Numbered from the stretch's first letter, positions 20,667-29,493 are shown. The stretch: 64,000 nt of DNA from Amycolatopsis bartoniae (GCF_014191255.1 NZ_JACHWH010000005.1:248001-312000), one strand, 5' to 3'. A program made the numbers and translations. The notes: generated by a model not told the origin, from the letters alone.

Positions 20667-21836
20667 CTAGCGCGCGGGCAGGATGCGGCCCCGCACCTCG
20701 CCGAAGCCGATGCGGCCCCGCGTGCCCGGCGCGGTCGCCGAGATGACCACCTCGTCGCCGTCCAGCAGGAACGAGCGCGCCTCGCCGTTGACGGTGACCG
20801 GTTCCCTGCCGCCCCAGGTGAGTTCGATGAACGCGCCCCGCTGGTCCTTCTCCGGGCCCGAGATCGTGCCCGACGCGTACAGGTCGCCGGTGCGGGTGGA
20901 GGCGCCGTTGACCGTCAGGTGCGCCAGCATCTGCGCCGGGGACCAGTACATCTCCCGGTACGGCGGGCGGCTGACCTCCTGCCCGTTCCACGTCACCGAC
21001 AGGTCGACGTCCAGGCCCCACGGCTCGCGCTCGGTAAGGTACGGCAGCGGTTCCGGGTCCTGCGCCGGGGTCGGCACGCGGGCGGCCTCCAGCGCGAGCA
21101 GCGGCACCACCCACGGCGAGACCGACGTGGCGAAGCTCTTGCCCAGGAACGGACCCAGCGGCACGTACTCCCACGCCTGGATGTCGCGCGCCGACCAGTC
21201 GTTCACCAGCACCGCGCCGAACACCCGCCGCGGGAAGTCCGCAATGGACACCGGCGTGCCGAGCGGTGAGGGCGTGCCCACGAGGAAACCCAGCTCCGCC
21301 TCGATGTCCAGCCGCCGGCACTCGCCGAACGTCGGTGCGTCCTCGTCCGGCGCCTTGCGCTGACCGCACGGCCGCACGATGTCCGTGCCCGACACCACCA
21401 CCGTGCCGGCGCGGCCGTGGTAGCCGACCGGCAGGTGCTTCCAGTTGGGCATCAACGGCGCGGCGTCGGGCCGGAACAGGCGCCCGAGGTTCGAGGCGTG
21501 GTGCTCGGACGCGTAGAAGTCCACGTAGTCCGCGACCTCCACCGGCAGGTGCAGCCGCACGTCGCCGACGCCGAACACCGCCTCGTCGGGCACCTCGCCG
21601 GTGACCAGCTCCGTGATCCGCGAGCGGACCTCCACCCAGCGGTCGTACCCCTGCGCCATGAACGCGTTCAGCGACGGTCGGGCGAACACGTCGTCGCCCA
21701 GCGCCACCGCCAGGTCCACCACCGAGTCGCCCACGCGCACGCCGACGCGCGGCTCGGTGCCCGGCGCCGAGAACACGCCGTAGGGCAGGTTGGCCACCCC
21801 GAACAGCGAACCTTCGGGGATGTCGATCCTGGTCAA
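20667..21836 (-). CDS. fahA: Fumarylacetoacetase
   Basis: Cleaves fumarylacetoacetate to fumarate and acetoacetate, the last step of the homogentisate route of tyrosine breakdown. The 389-residue protein has the FAH N-terminal domain (SLFGVANLPYGVF) and the catalytic fold with metal-binding acids (YVDFYASEHHASNLGRLFRP, RRLDIEAELGF, VLVNDWSARDIQAWE, GTISGPEK). The start is a TTG overlapping the stop of the upstream gene (TTGA), implying coupled translation. The order hmgA - unknown - fahA points to one operon. Confidence 0.95.
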   Translation of the reverse strand: MTRIDIPEGSLFGVANLPYGVFSAPGTEPRVGVRVGDSVVDLAVALGDDVFARPSLNAFMAQGYDRWVEVRSRITELVTGEVPDEAVFGVGDVRLHLPVEVADYVDFYASEHHASNLGRLFRPDAAPLMPNWKHLPVGYHGRAGTVVVSGTDIVRPCGQRKAPDEDAPTFGECRRLDIEAELGFLVGTPSPLGTPVSIADFPRRVFGAVLVNDWSARDIQAWEYVPLGPFLGKSFATSVSPWVVPLLALEAARVPTPAQDPEPLPYLTEREPWGLDVDLSVTWNGQEVSRPPYREMYWSPAQMLAHLTVNGASTRTGDLYASGTISGPEKDQRGAFIELTWGGREPVTVNGEARSFLLDGDEVVISATAPGTRGRIGFGEVRGRILPAR

Positions 21837-22645
21837 GCCCTCACTCCTTCCGCCAGCAGCCCGAGCTCCACCAGCTCGGCCACCGGTTCGTCGATGCTGC
21901 AGGTCCCGAACGAGCGGAACGACTCACGGGCACCGGTGTCCACTTCGGACACCAGCGCGGCGAGCCGGGCACCGTCGCGCTCGGCCAGCAGCGGAACCAG
22001 CCGGTCGGCCGCGGCTCCCTCGCGGGCCGCCGCCGCGGCCGCCAGCAGGTTCAGGAACCCGTGCTGCTCGAAACCCGTGCCCGGATCGGTGTTGCGCACG
22101 GCGTGGTGCAGCCCCGCGGTCGCCTTGAACGGCACCCCGGCGGCCACCACCGCGGCGATCCCGGCGGCCAGCTCGGCCTCGTCCGGATACAGCTGCGCCC
22201 GCACCCCGCCCGTGCGGAACTTGGCCTGGTGCCCCGTTTTCGCGCAGGTGGCGATCACCTCCGCGCGGCGGGAGTCCCGCGGCACCTCCACGAACACCGG
22301 CACGTCCCCGGCGACCTCCAGCGCGGCGAAGAACTCCGCCACACCGGCGTCCGCGGGCATCGCGACCTCGAAACCCGCCAGCCGCACCGGCAGGTCCGCG
22401 GCGCGGGCGAGGACGTCCGGCAGCTGGGCCGGGCCGCCGGGCGCGGTCACCGCCAGTTCGAGCGGCACCGTGGCATCCAGCTCGGCCAGCGCGGGCGCGG
22501 CCAGCACCAGCGGGCCCACCAGCGCGCCGTACCCCGACGAGTGGTGCTTCACGTGGTCGGGCACGGCCTGCGCCAGCGGTTTCAGCCCCGGCGGGAACAC
22601 CGCCGCGTCGTCGAGGAACCCGTCGAACAGGCTCACTCGGCTCAT
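21833..22645 (-). CDS. Uncharacterised protein between homogentisate dioxygenase and fumarylacetoacetase
   Basis: A 270-residue soluble protein with no signal or membrane segment. I do not recognise a named family with certainty. Repeated alternation of hydrophobic strands and helices (VPVFVEVPRD, QAKFRTGGV, VPFKATAGLHHAVR) suggests a barrel-like fold, and FRTGG plus FKATAGLHH look like binding loops. The start overlaps the hmgA stop (ATGA) and the end overlaps fahA (TTGA), so it is locked into tyrosine catabolism. The pathway needs a maleylacetoacetate isomerase between these two enzymes, and no glutathione-transferase-type isomerase is present. This protein is the only candidate in the operon. 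That role is inference. Confidence 0.85.
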   Translation of the reverse strand: MSRVSLFDGFLDDAAVFPPGLKPLAQAVPDHVKHHSSGYGALVGPLVLAAPALAELDATVPLELAVTAPGGPAQLPDVLARAADLPVRLAGFEVAMPADAGVAEFFAALEVAGDVPVFVEVPRDSRRAEVIATCAKTGHQAKFRTGGVRAQLYPDEAELAAGIAAVVAAGVPFKATAGLHHAVRNTDPGTGFEQHGFLNLLAAAAAAREGAAADRLVPLLAERDGARLAALVSEVDTGARESFRSFGTCSIDEPVAELVELGLLAEGVRA

Positions 22646-23832
22646 CGAGGCCCCCGGCCCGCCCACGTCCACGAGTAGCCCGGGTCCTCGGCGGCGCGGC
22701 CGCCCTCGCCGAGCTCCAGGGGGCGGAACGTGTCGACCATGACGGCCAGCTCGTCGAAGAACTCCACGCCGATGCTGCGCTCGTACGCGCCGGGCTGCGG
22801 GCCGTGCGAATGACCGCCGGGGTGCAGCGAGATCGAGCCCTGCCCGATGCCGGAACCCTTGCGCGCCTCGTAGTCGCCGCCGCAGTAGAACATGACCTCG
22901 TCGGAGTCCACATTGGAGTGGTAGTACGGCACGGGGATGGACAGCGGGTGGTAGTCCACCTTGCGCGGCACGAAGTTGCAGATCACGAAGCCGTCGCCCT
23001 CGAACACCTGGTGCACGGGCGGCGGCTGGTGCACGCGGCCGGTGATGGGCTCGAAGTCGCTGACGTTGAACGTGTACGGGTACAGGCAGCCGTCCCAGCC
23101 GACCACGTCGAACGGGTGCGTGGGGTACACGAACCGCGTGCCCACGATCCCTGTGCTGGCACGGTGTTTGACCAGCACCTCGACGTCGGTGCCCTCGGCC
23201 AGCAGCGGCTCGGCGGGCCCGTGCAGGTCGCGCTCGCAGTACGGCGAGTGCTCCAGCAGCTGCCCGAACTTCGACAGGTACCGCCGCGCCGGGGTGATGT
23301 GGGAGTTCGCCTCGATGGCGTAGGCACGCACGAGCCCATCCGGGACCCAGCGGTGCGTGGTGGCGCGCGGCAGGATCACGTAGTCGCCGGTGCGGAACGG
23401 CAGCACGCCGAACACGGTCTCGACAGTGCCCTCGCCGGACTCGATGTAGACGCACTCGTCGCCGATCGAATTGCGGTAGAGCGGCGAGGACTCGCCGGCG
23501 GCGACGTAGGAGATGCGCACGTCACCGTTGCCGAGCACGAGCCGCCGCCCGGTGACGATGTCGTGCGACTTCCAGTCCTCGCCGGGGAACAGCTCGTGCA
23601 GCTTCAGGTGGCGCGGCTTGAGCGGGTGGTTCGCCTGCGTGGTCAGGTCCGGCAGCTCCCAGACCGTCGAGTCGACGATCGCCGACGGGATGCCGCGGTG
23701 GTAGAGCAGCGAGGAATCGCTGGAGAAGCCCTCCTCCCCCATCAGCTCCTCGTAGTACAGGCCGCCCTCGGGCGTGCGGTGCTGGGTGTGCCGCTTCGGA
23801 GGAACCGAACCGACGTGCCGGTAGTACGCCAT
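22642..23832 (-). CDS. hmgA: Homogentisate 1,2-dioxygenase
   Basis: Opens the ring of homogentisate to maleylacetoacetate with Fe(II) and oxygen. The 396-residue double-cupin protein shows the conserved segments TFNVSDFEPITGRVHQPPPVHQVFE, YYHSNVDSDEVMFYC and the iron-site loop HPGGHSHGPQPG. The ATG at 23832 is preceded by AAGGAGG. Expression is probably controlled by the MarR protein encoded just upstream, since TAGT-N10-ACTA lies 27 nt before the start. It is the first gene of the hmgA - unknown - fahA operon. Confidence 0.96.
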   Translation of the reverse strand: MAYYRHVGSVPPKRHTQHRTPEGGLYYEELMGEEGFSSDSSLLYHRGIPSAIVDSTVWELPDLTTQANHPLKPRHLKLHELFPGEDWKSHDIVTGRRLVLGNGDVRISYVAAGESSPLYRNSIGDECVYIESGEGTVETVFGVLPFRTGDYVILPRATTHRWVPDGLVRAYAIEANSHITPARRYLSKFGQLLEHSPYCERDLHGPAEPLLAEGTDVEVLVKHRASTGIVGTRFVYPTHPFDVVGWDGCLYPYTFNVSDFEPITGRVHQPPPVHQVFEGDGFVICNFVPRKVDYHPLSIPVPYYHSNVDSDEVMFYCGGDYEARKGSGIGQGSISLHPGGHSHGPQPGAYERSIGVEFFDELAVMVDTFRPLELGEGGRAAEDPGYSWTWAGRGPR

Positions 23833-23858
23833 GACCTTGCCTCCTTGCCGGTCGAATG

Positions 23859-23876
23859 TAGTCAATGTATTTACTA
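23859..23876. promoter_or_regulatory. Candidate MarR operator ahead of hmgA
   Basis: TAGT-CAATGTATTT-ACTA is an inverted repeat in an AT-rich patch between marR and hmgA. It matches the site at 24432-24449 in both half-sites and spacing. Confidence 0.6.
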
Positions 23877-23895
23877 TCCGGTGGCGGCGCAAGGG

Positions 23896-24414
23896 TCAGC
23901 TGCGCCCGCGGAACCGGTCGCGGTGGCTGAGCAGCTTGTCCAGCAGCATCACCAGGATCCGCTGCTCGGTCTCGGTGAGCACGCTGGTCCACTCGCGCTC
24001 GCGCTCGTTCTGCGCGCGGAACACCTCGACCATCTCGGACCGCCCGCGCTCACTGAGCGAGAGCAGGACCGAGCGGCCGTCGTGCTCGCCGGGCGTGCGC
24101 TCCAGCATCCCGTCGGCGACCAGTGTCTTGCTGAGGTTGGACACCGCCGCGCGGCTCATGCCGGTCAGCTCCGCGGCCTTCTTCGCCTCCAGCGGCCCGG
24201 CCAGCCACGTGACGAACAGCAGCCGGAAGCCGGACCACGACCGGCCCCGCGGCCGGTGCACGGTGGCCTCCAGGTCGTAGGTGACGACGCTGGACGCCCG
24301 GTTGAGGGTCAGCAGCACCTCGGTGGCGAGCTGGTGGGAGAAGCCGAACTCGCCGCCCAGCCGGGAGTTGGCGAGCTCGACGAAGGACCAGAAGTCGAGC
24401 TCGCCGTTGTCCAT
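23896..24414 (-). CDS. MarR family transcriptional regulator
   Basis: A 172-residue winged-helix regulator. The MarR core is evident: LEAKKAAELTGMSRAAVSNLSKTLVADGMLERTPGEHDGRSVLLSLSERG, with the recognition helix at AAVSNLSKTL and the wing at EHDGRS. The ATG at 24414 is followed downstream by hmgA in the same direction. Two near-identical inverted repeats flank the gene, one before it and one between it and hmgA, so autoregulation and control of homogentisate breakdown are likely. The ligand may be homogentisate or another aromatic acid; this is inference. Confidence 0.92.
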   Translation of the reverse strand: MDNGELDFWSFVELANSRLGGEFGFSHQLATEVLLTLNRASSVVTYDLEATVHRPRGRSWSGFRLLFVTWLAGPLEAKKAAELTGMSRAAVSNLSKTLVADGMLERTPGEHDGRSVLLSLSERGRSEMVEVFRAQNEREREWTSVLTETEQRILVMLLDKLLSHRDRFRGRS

Positions 24415-24431
24415 GCCCCGAGCCTAGCAGT

Positions 24432-24449
24432 TAGTACATGCCTAAACTA
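24432..24449. promoter_or_regulatory. Candidate MarR operator ahead of the marR gene
   Basis: TAGT-ACATGCCTAA-ACTA lies 18 nt upstream of the marR start and overlaps the stop codon of the MFS gene. Fourteen of 20 positions match the site before hmgA when the two are aligned in the same orientation. Confidence 0.6.
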
Positions 24450-25767
24450 CTTCTTGTTCCTTCGGCAGCGCCGACGGCCGCCGTTCCCGGTCGACCTTGA
24501 GGAACACGAGCAGCACCGCGCAGAGCACCAGGCAGCCGATCGGGAAGTACAGCCCCACCGACACGTCGTCGGCGGTGGCGTTCTTGCCGATCACGTACGG
24601 CCCGAAGAACCCGCCCAGCGCGGCGATCGAGTTGATCGTCGCCAGGCCGACCGCGGTGTGCTCCTTGGACAGCACGCGCGCGGCCAGCGCCCAGTACGGT
24701 GCGAGGTAGCCGAGCACGCCGATCGCGACCAGCGACAGGCAGATCAGGGCGGCCACCGGGGTGTGCCGGAACTGGATGGTGCCAAACAGCCCCACCGCGG
24801 CCAGCAGCATCATCGCGACGACGTGCCCGCGGCGCTCGCCCGTGCGGTCGGAGTTGCGGGCCACCAGGATCATCCCGACCGCGCCGACCACCCACGGGAT
24901 CACGCCGAGGAAGCCGATGTTGGTCGCGGAGTACGAGGGGTCCATCTGCTTGACGATCAGGGGCAGGAAGAACGTGAACCCGTAGAGCCCGCAGGCGGCG
25001 AAGAAGTTCGAGAAGGCCAGGTAGAGCACCTTGCGGTCCTTGGCCACGCGCAGCTGCCCGAGGAAGGTCTCCCGCTGCCCGGGCCGGTAGTCCTTGTCGA
25101 TCTCGGACTCCAGCCAGGCGCGCTCGTCGGCGGCGAGGAAGCGGGCCTGCGCCGGCTTGTTCGGCAGCCAGGCCAGCACGACCAGGCCGACGGCCAGCGC
25201 GGGCACGCCCTGCAGGATGAACACCCAGCGCCAGCCCGAGAGCCCGAACCAGTGCACGTGGTCGAGGATCAGGCCGCCGGTGAGGCTGCCGAGGATCATC
25301 GCGACCGGCTGCGCGAGCGCGAGCGTGGCGATCGCGCGGCCGCGTTCCTTCGGGCGGAACCACAGCGTCAGGTACAGCAGCAGGCCCGGGTAGAGCCCCG
25401 CTTCGGCGACGCCGAGCACGATCCGCGCGATGTAGAGCTGCGGGATGTTCTGCACGAACCCGGTGACCGCGGTGACGATCCCCCAGCTGATCGCGATGCG
25501 CGCGAGCCAGATCCGCGCGCCGACCCGCTTCATGATCATGTTGCTGGGCACCTCGAACACCACGTAGGCGAGGAAGAAGATCGCCGACGCGGTGCCGAAC
25601 ACGGCCGTGGTGATCGCCAGCTCGTGCTGCATGCCCAGCTGCGCGTAGCTGATGTTCGACCGGTCCATGTAGTTGAACACGTAGAGCAGCGCGACGAGCG
25701 GCAGGACTCTCGTGCTGACCTTCCGTACCGTGCGGCTGCCGACGTCGGCAGCGGGTGTGGTGCTCAT
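24442..25767 (-). CDS. MFS transporter, anion:cation symporter (ACS) type
   Basis: A 441-residue permease with about 12 transmembrane helices. The first helix region carries NYMDRSNISYAQ, typical of the ACS family, which imports organic anions such as aromatic acids, tartrate or glucarate analogues. Between helices 2 and 3 lies a basic MFS loop (KRVGARIWLAR), and PKERGRA follows helix 5. The ATG at 25767 has AAAGGAGAG upstream; longer frames lack conservation. It sits between the flavoprotein/SDR operon and marR-hmgA on the same strand, so it could serve either block. Confidence 0.9.
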   Translation of the reverse strand: MSTTPAADVGSRTVRKVSTRVLPLVALLYVFNYMDRSNISYAQLGMQHELAITTAVFGTASAIFFLAYVVFEVPSNMIMKRVGARIWLARIAISWGIVTAVTGFVQNIPQLYIARIVLGVAEAGLYPGLLLYLTLWFRPKERGRAIATLALAQPVAMILGSLTGGLILDHVHWFGLSGWRWVFILQGVPALAVGLVVLAWLPNKPAQARFLAADERAWLESEIDKDYRPGQRETFLGQLRVAKDRKVLYLAFSNFFAACGLYGFTFFLPLIVKQMDPSYSATNIGFLGVIPWVVGAVGMILVARNSDRTGERRGHVVAMMLLAAVGLFGTIQFRHTPVAALICLSLVAIGVLGYLAPYWALAARVLSKEHTAVGLATINSIAALGGFFGPYVIGKNATADDVSVGLYFPIGCLVLCAVLLVFLKVDRERRPSALPKEQEVV

Positions 25768-25984
25768 GTCTCTCCTTTGAGAACTGAAAGTTTCCCAGGC
25801 GGTTTTCCCGAAGCGGCGCCAGCCGCTTGCTCCTGCGCCGTCAGCTCGCACCGCCGCGGGTTCTCAGCCGTCCTCTCGCGAGGACAGCGCCGACGTGGTG
25901 AATTGGCATTCATGAGGAGGCGATCCCGGAGCGAGAGGGCGGCTGAGGTTCCGCCACCCGCACCGCCACGCAGGCCGGGTCATG
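25768..25984. repeat. 217-bp gap with two inverted repeats upstream of the MFS gene
   Basis: AAGCGGC-GCCA-GCCGCTT (25811-25828) and GTCCTC-TCGC-GAGGAC (25870-25885) are perfect inverted repeats. The first could end transcription of the flavoprotein operon or act in the MFS leader. The second looks more like a dimeric repressor site. I see no clear -35/-10 pair. Confidence 0.4.
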
Positions 25985-27394
25985 TCAATTTCCCGCGGCG
26001 TTCAGGCCCGCCACACGGCCCATGGTGATGGCGTTGGCGACGGCGTTGCCGCCTCCCACGTAGCGGCCGCCGAGGACGCCCGCGCCCGCTTCGCCCGCGG
26101 CGAACAGGCCCGGGATGACCGCGCCGCGCTCGTCGCGGACGGCCGCGCGGGCGTCGATCTCCAGGCCGGCGTGCGTGCACACCAGCTCGGCGGGCAGCAG
26201 GCGCGCGGCGTAGAACGGCGGTTCGCCGATCGGGTCGGGGTTTCCGGCCGAACCCTTGTTCGCGAGCGTGCGGTGGCGCAGGAACTCGGGGTCGTGCCCG
26301 TGCGGCAACTGCTCGTTCCACCGCCGCACGGTGGCGGTCAGCGCCGGGGCGGGAACTCCGGCCTTGCCGGCCAGTTCCTCCAGGCTGCCCGCGCGCAGGG
26401 TGCGCCCGGCTTCGGCCTCGGCGAGCACGTGTTCGGCGTCCCAGTGCGCGTAGCCGGACGGCAGCGTGCGGCGGGCGCGTTCGTCGAAGATCGCCCACAC
26501 CGTGCCGCCCTGGGCGTCGATGATGCCGCTGGACACCGCGTAGGAGGCGTCCTCGTCCATGAACCGGCGGCCGTGCGAGTTCACGTACACGCGCGACTTC
26601 GGCGGGAAACCGGACTGCCAGTGGTGCAGGCGCTGGAAGTACGCCGTGGGCAGCAGCAGGCCCCAGCCCTCGCCGGTGACCCCGGCGCCGACCTGCTCGC
26701 CGAAGCGCAGGTGGTCGCCGCGGCTGCCGTCGGCGGCCACCACGAACAGGTCCTCCCCCGCCCGCAGCGCGGCCGGGTAGTGGCGGGCCAGCAGCTCCGG
26801 GTCGCGGGCGAACCCGCCACTGGCGACCACCACCGCACCGGCCCGCACCTCGACCCCGTCGGCGACGACACCTGTCACCCGGCCGTCGCCGGACAGGAGC
26901 CGCTCGACGCGGGTGTTGAGCACGATCTCGACGCCCCGCGCCCGCGCGGCCCTGACCAGTACCTGCACGACCCCGTACCCTTGGTCCTTCGGCACGTGCC
27001 CGCGCCAGACGTCCTCGACCCCGGCCTGGCACAGCCCCGGCGTGTGCGCGTTGCCCGACACCTTCGCCGGGATCTCCACGCCGAGGCCGATCAGCCATTC
27101 CAGCGCCGGTCCCGACTGGGCGCAGAACTCCGCGATCAGCCCCGGCGCCAGCTGCCACTGGTTGAGGTCCATGTAGTGCTGGAAGAACCGCTCCGCGGAG
27201 TCCTCGACACCCAGCGCCCCCTGCACGCTGGTGCCGGCCGCGGTGAACATGCCCGCGGACAGCTGGGTCGAGCCGCCGAGCTCCTTTTCGGACTCGAACA
27301 GCAGCACCGACGCGCCCCGTTCGGCGGCGGCCACGGCCGCGGCGAGCCCCGCCCCGCCGCCGCCGACGACCACGACGTCCCAGTCTTCGTTCAC
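25985..27394 (-). CDS. FAD-dependent oxidoreductase of the fumarate reductase / 3-ketosteroid dehydrogenase superfamily
   Basis: A 469-residue flavoprotein with an N-terminal dinucleotide fold (VVVVGGGGAGLAAAVAAAERG) and the FAD_binding_2 C-terminus (GLFAAGEAGAGVLGGRYVGGGNAVANAITMGRVAG). Family members desaturate or reduce C=C bonds next to a carbonyl. There is no haem-binding motif or signal peptide, so it is cytoplasmic. The GTG start overlaps the stop of the upstream SDR (GTGA). In the NTF2-like - SDR - SDR - flavoprotein operon it probably performs one redox step on a keto acid or cyclic ketone. Substrate is unknown. Confidence 0.88.
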   Translation of the reverse strand: MNEDWDVVVVGGGGAGLAAAVAAAERGASVLLFESEKELGGSTQLSAGMFTAAGTSVQGALGVEDSAERFFQHYMDLNQWQLAPGLIAEFCAQSGPALEWLIGLGVEIPAKVSGNAHTPGLCQAGVEDVWRGHVPKDQGYGVVQVLVRAARARGVEIVLNTRVERLLSGDGRVTGVVADGVEVRAGAVVVASGGFARDPELLARHYPAALRAGEDLFVVAADGSRGDHLRFGEQVGAGVTGEGWGLLLPTAYFQRLHHWQSGFPPKSRVYVNSHGRRFMDEDASYAVSSGIIDAQGGTVWAIFDERARRTLPSGYAHWDAEHVLAEAEAGRTLRAGSLEELAGKAGVPAPALTATVRRWNEQLPHGHDPEFLRHRTLANKGSAGNPDPIGEPPFYAARLLPAELVCTHAGLEIDARAAVRDERGAVIPGLFAAGEAGAGVLGGRYVGGGNAVANAITMGRVAGLNAAGN

Positions 27395-28167
27395 GTCAGG
27401 TCTCCTCCGGTCTCGGCGAGAATGCGGTGGTACAGCCCGTTCGAGACGAGCCCACCGTCCACAGTGACCTCGCTGCCGGTCATGTAGCCGGATCGGTGCG
27501 ACAGCAGGAACAACACGACCTCGGTGATCTCCGCCGGTTTGGCCATGCGCCCGGCCGGGATGCTCGCCACCGCGGAGCTGACGAACGAGTCCGCTCCGGC
27601 GAGCAGCGTGGTCTCCACGAGCCCGGGATGCACGGAGTTGACGCGGATTCCCCACTTCGCGAAGTTGCCCGCGGCCGATTTGGACAGTCCCGTGAGGCCC
27701 CATTTGCTCGCCGAGTACGCCGGCGAGAAGTAACCGATCTGCCCGGAGATCGAGGAGATGTTGATGATCGAGCCGCCGCCGGAGTCGCGCATCAGCCCCG
27801 CCACGGCCTTCATACCGTGGAACGGGCCGAACAGGTTGATGCGCAACACCTTTTCCCAGATCTCGTCCGTGGTGTCCAGGAACTCCAGCCGCCGCGAGAT
27901 CCCGGCGTTGTTGACCAGCCCGCCGAGCCGGCCGCGGCTTTCCCGGATCTCCCCGACCACGCGAGCCCACGCCGCGGGGTCGGTCACGTCCAGCTCGTGC
28001 GCCGACGCCGAACCGCCCGCGGCCTCGATCTCCCGCACCACGGGCGTGGCGTCGGCGATGTCGGCGAGGCACACGTGCGTGCCGTGCGCGGCCAGCGCGC
28101 GGGCGTGACTCGCGCCCATGCCCGCCGCCGCGCCGGTGATCAGCACCGGGTCCGGGTACTCAGACAT
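27391..28167 (-). CDS. Short-chain dehydrogenase/reductase
   Basis: A 258-residue classical SDR. The cofactor loop is TGAAAGMGASHA, the NNAG motif is present (LVNNAGIS), and the catalytic Ser plus Tyr-x3-Lys are in NISSISGQIGYFSPAYSASK. Asp in CLADIAD at the end of strand 2 favours NAD(H) over NADP(H). The ATG at 28167 overlaps the end of the second SDR gene by 8 bp. It acts in the same operon as another SDR and a flavoprotein, probably on a hydroxy/keto intermediate. Confidence 0.93.
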   Translation of the reverse strand: MSEYPDPVLITGAAAGMGASHARALAAHGTHVCLADIADATPVVREIEAAGGSASAHELDVTDPAAWARVVGEIRESRGRLGGLVNNAGISRRLEFLDTTDEIWEKVLRINLFGPFHGMKAVAGLMRDSGGGSIINISSISGQIGYFSPAYSASKWGLTGLSKSAAGNFAKWGIRVNSVHPGLVETTLLAGADSFVSSAVASIPAGRMAKPAEITEVVLFLLSHRSGYMTGSEVTVDGGLVSNGLYHRILAETGGDLT

Positions 28168-28963
28168 GCCGCGAACCACCGTCGACCGCGATGCTGTGGC
28201 CGGTCACGTACCGGGCGCTGTCGGAGAGCAGGAACAGCAGCGGGCCGACGACCTCCTCGGGCGAGCCGAGCCGGTGCAGCGGCACGACGTCGAGCGCGTG
28301 TCGCAGCGCGGCCGGGTCCTCCTTGACCCAGCGGGTCATCTCGGTGTCGATGTAGCCCGGGGCGATGGAGTTGACGCGGATGCCCTGGTCGCCGAGCTCG
28401 ACGGCGAGACTTTCGGTGAGGTGCGCGACGGCGGCCTTCGAGGTGCAGTAGGCGCCCCGGCCACGGCGGACGCGGACGGCCGACACCGACGACATGTTGA
28501 CGATCGCGCTGCCCGGTTCCATGTGCCGCGCGGCGGTCTGCGCGCCGTAGAGCACGCCTTCGACGTTGACCTTCAGCGTCGCCTCGATCTGCTCCGGCGT
28601 GATCTCCCCGGCGAGCGCGAACGGGAAGATCCCCGCGTTGTTGACCCAGAAGTCGAGGCGCCCGAAGCGTTCCAGCGCCAGCTGCGCGACGGCCTCGTGG
28701 TCCTCGGGCTTCGTGACGTCGATGCGGGTGCCGATGACCTCGCCGGGCTTCTCGCCCTTGAGCTCGGCGGCGATTTCCCGGGCGGTCGTGAGCATCTGCT
28801 CTTCGTTGATGTCGGCGCCGACGACGTGGACACCGCGGGCGGCCAGTGCCGCGGTGAACCGCGCGCCCATGCCCCGGGCCGCGCCGGTGACGACCGCGAC
28901 CTTGCCTTCGAGGTCCGGGTACACGGCCGTCATCGGCTCGTGCCGGGCGCGGGTGTCGCTCAT
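28160..28963 (-). CDS. Short-chain dehydrogenase/reductase
   Basis: A 267-residue classical SDR with TGAARGMGARF, VNNAGIF and the active-site YCTSK. It has Asp after strand 2 (VVGADINEE), again suggesting NAD(H). The start overlaps the NTF2-like gene (ATGA) and the end overlaps the next SDR, so all three are co-translated. It is only distantly similar to its SDR neighbour, so the two are not a recent duplication and likely catalyse different steps. Confidence 0.93.
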   Translation of the reverse strand: MSDTRARHEPMTAVYPDLEGKVAVVTGAARGMGARFTAALAARGVHVVGADINEEQMLTTAREIAAELKGEKPGEVIGTRIDVTKPEDHEAVAQLALERFGRLDFWVNNAGIFPFALAGEITPEQIEATLKVNVEGVLYGAQTAARHMEPGSAIVNMSSVSAVRVRRGRGAYCTSKAAVAHLTESLAVELGDQGIRVNSIAPGYIDTEMTRWVKEDPAALRHALDVVPLHRLGSPEEVVGPLLFLLSDSARYVTGHSIAVDGGSRHV

Positions 28964-29382
28964 GAGTTCTCCGTTTCTTCTTGTGCGTCGTCGCGGCGGA
29001 CGGTGCGGCGGCGGATGCGCCACCGGCCGTCGTCGCGGACCAGCTCGTCGGTGATCGTGGTCTGCCGGACCAGGCGGGACGGCCCGCCCGGCGGGGTGTG
29101 CACGATCTGCAGGTAGGCGCGGACGGTCAGCCCGGTGCCGGCCTGCTGGACGAACAGGTTGGTGATCACGTGGCGCGCCGTGCCGTCCTGCGCCGCGAAG
29201 TCCTCGGCGAAGCGGGCGAGCTTTTCCGTGCCCACCACGGGTGCCGGGTAGCTGGGCGAGCAGAACTCGCCGTCCGCGGTGAAGGTGTCCGCCCAGGCGC
29301 GGGCGTCCCCGTTGTCGATGAAGTGGCTCTGCGCGCCGTACAGCTGGTGGACGTGAGCGAGCGTGTCGGCGCTGATGTCCAC
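28960..29382 (-). CDS. NTF2-like / SnoaL-type protein
   Basis: A 140-residue single-domain protein of the cone-shaped NTF2 fold (HQLYGAQSHFIDNGDARAWADTFTADGEF; RHVITNLFV; DDGRWRIRRRTVRRD). Such proteins include hydratases, isomerases (ketosteroid isomerase, SnoaL) and small dioxygenase subunits. The GTG at 29382 follows GGAGG at 5 nt. It is the first gene of the operon, divergent from an IclR regulator. An isomerase or dehydratase role on the same substrate as the SDRs is plausible but not shown. Confidence 0.88.
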   Translation of the reverse strand: MDISADTLAHVHQLYGAQSHFIDNGDARAWADTFTADGEFCSPSYPAPVVGTEKLARFAEDFAAQDGTARHVITNLFVQQAGTGLTVRAYLQIVHTPPGGPSRLVRQTTITDELVRDDGRWRIRRRTVRRDDAQEETENS

Positions 29383-29420
29383 GATGACCTCCGGGGCTGT
29401 GCACGCTGCCTTCCGCGTGC

Positions 29421-29441
29421 TATTATCGCACTCTGCGTGCG
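29421..29441. promoter_or_regulatory. Candidate IclR operator and -10 box in the divergent region
   Basis: CGCAC-TCTGC-GTGCG (29427-29441) is a perfect inverted repeat next to a TATTAT (29421-29426) usable as a -10 element for the rightward IclR gene. It lies 45-60 nt from the leftward operon start, so it could regulate both. Confidence 0.45.
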
Positions 29442-29493
29442 AACTACGGAAACAGTAGGTCGGCCTCCCGCCGGCCGTCAAGGGGGTACCGCC

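Noticed and set aside
22804..26028. 1074-codon plus-strand frame across hmgA, marR and the MFS gene
   Set aside because: It is a mirror of three well-supported reverse-strand genes. Its composition is typical of antisense reading.
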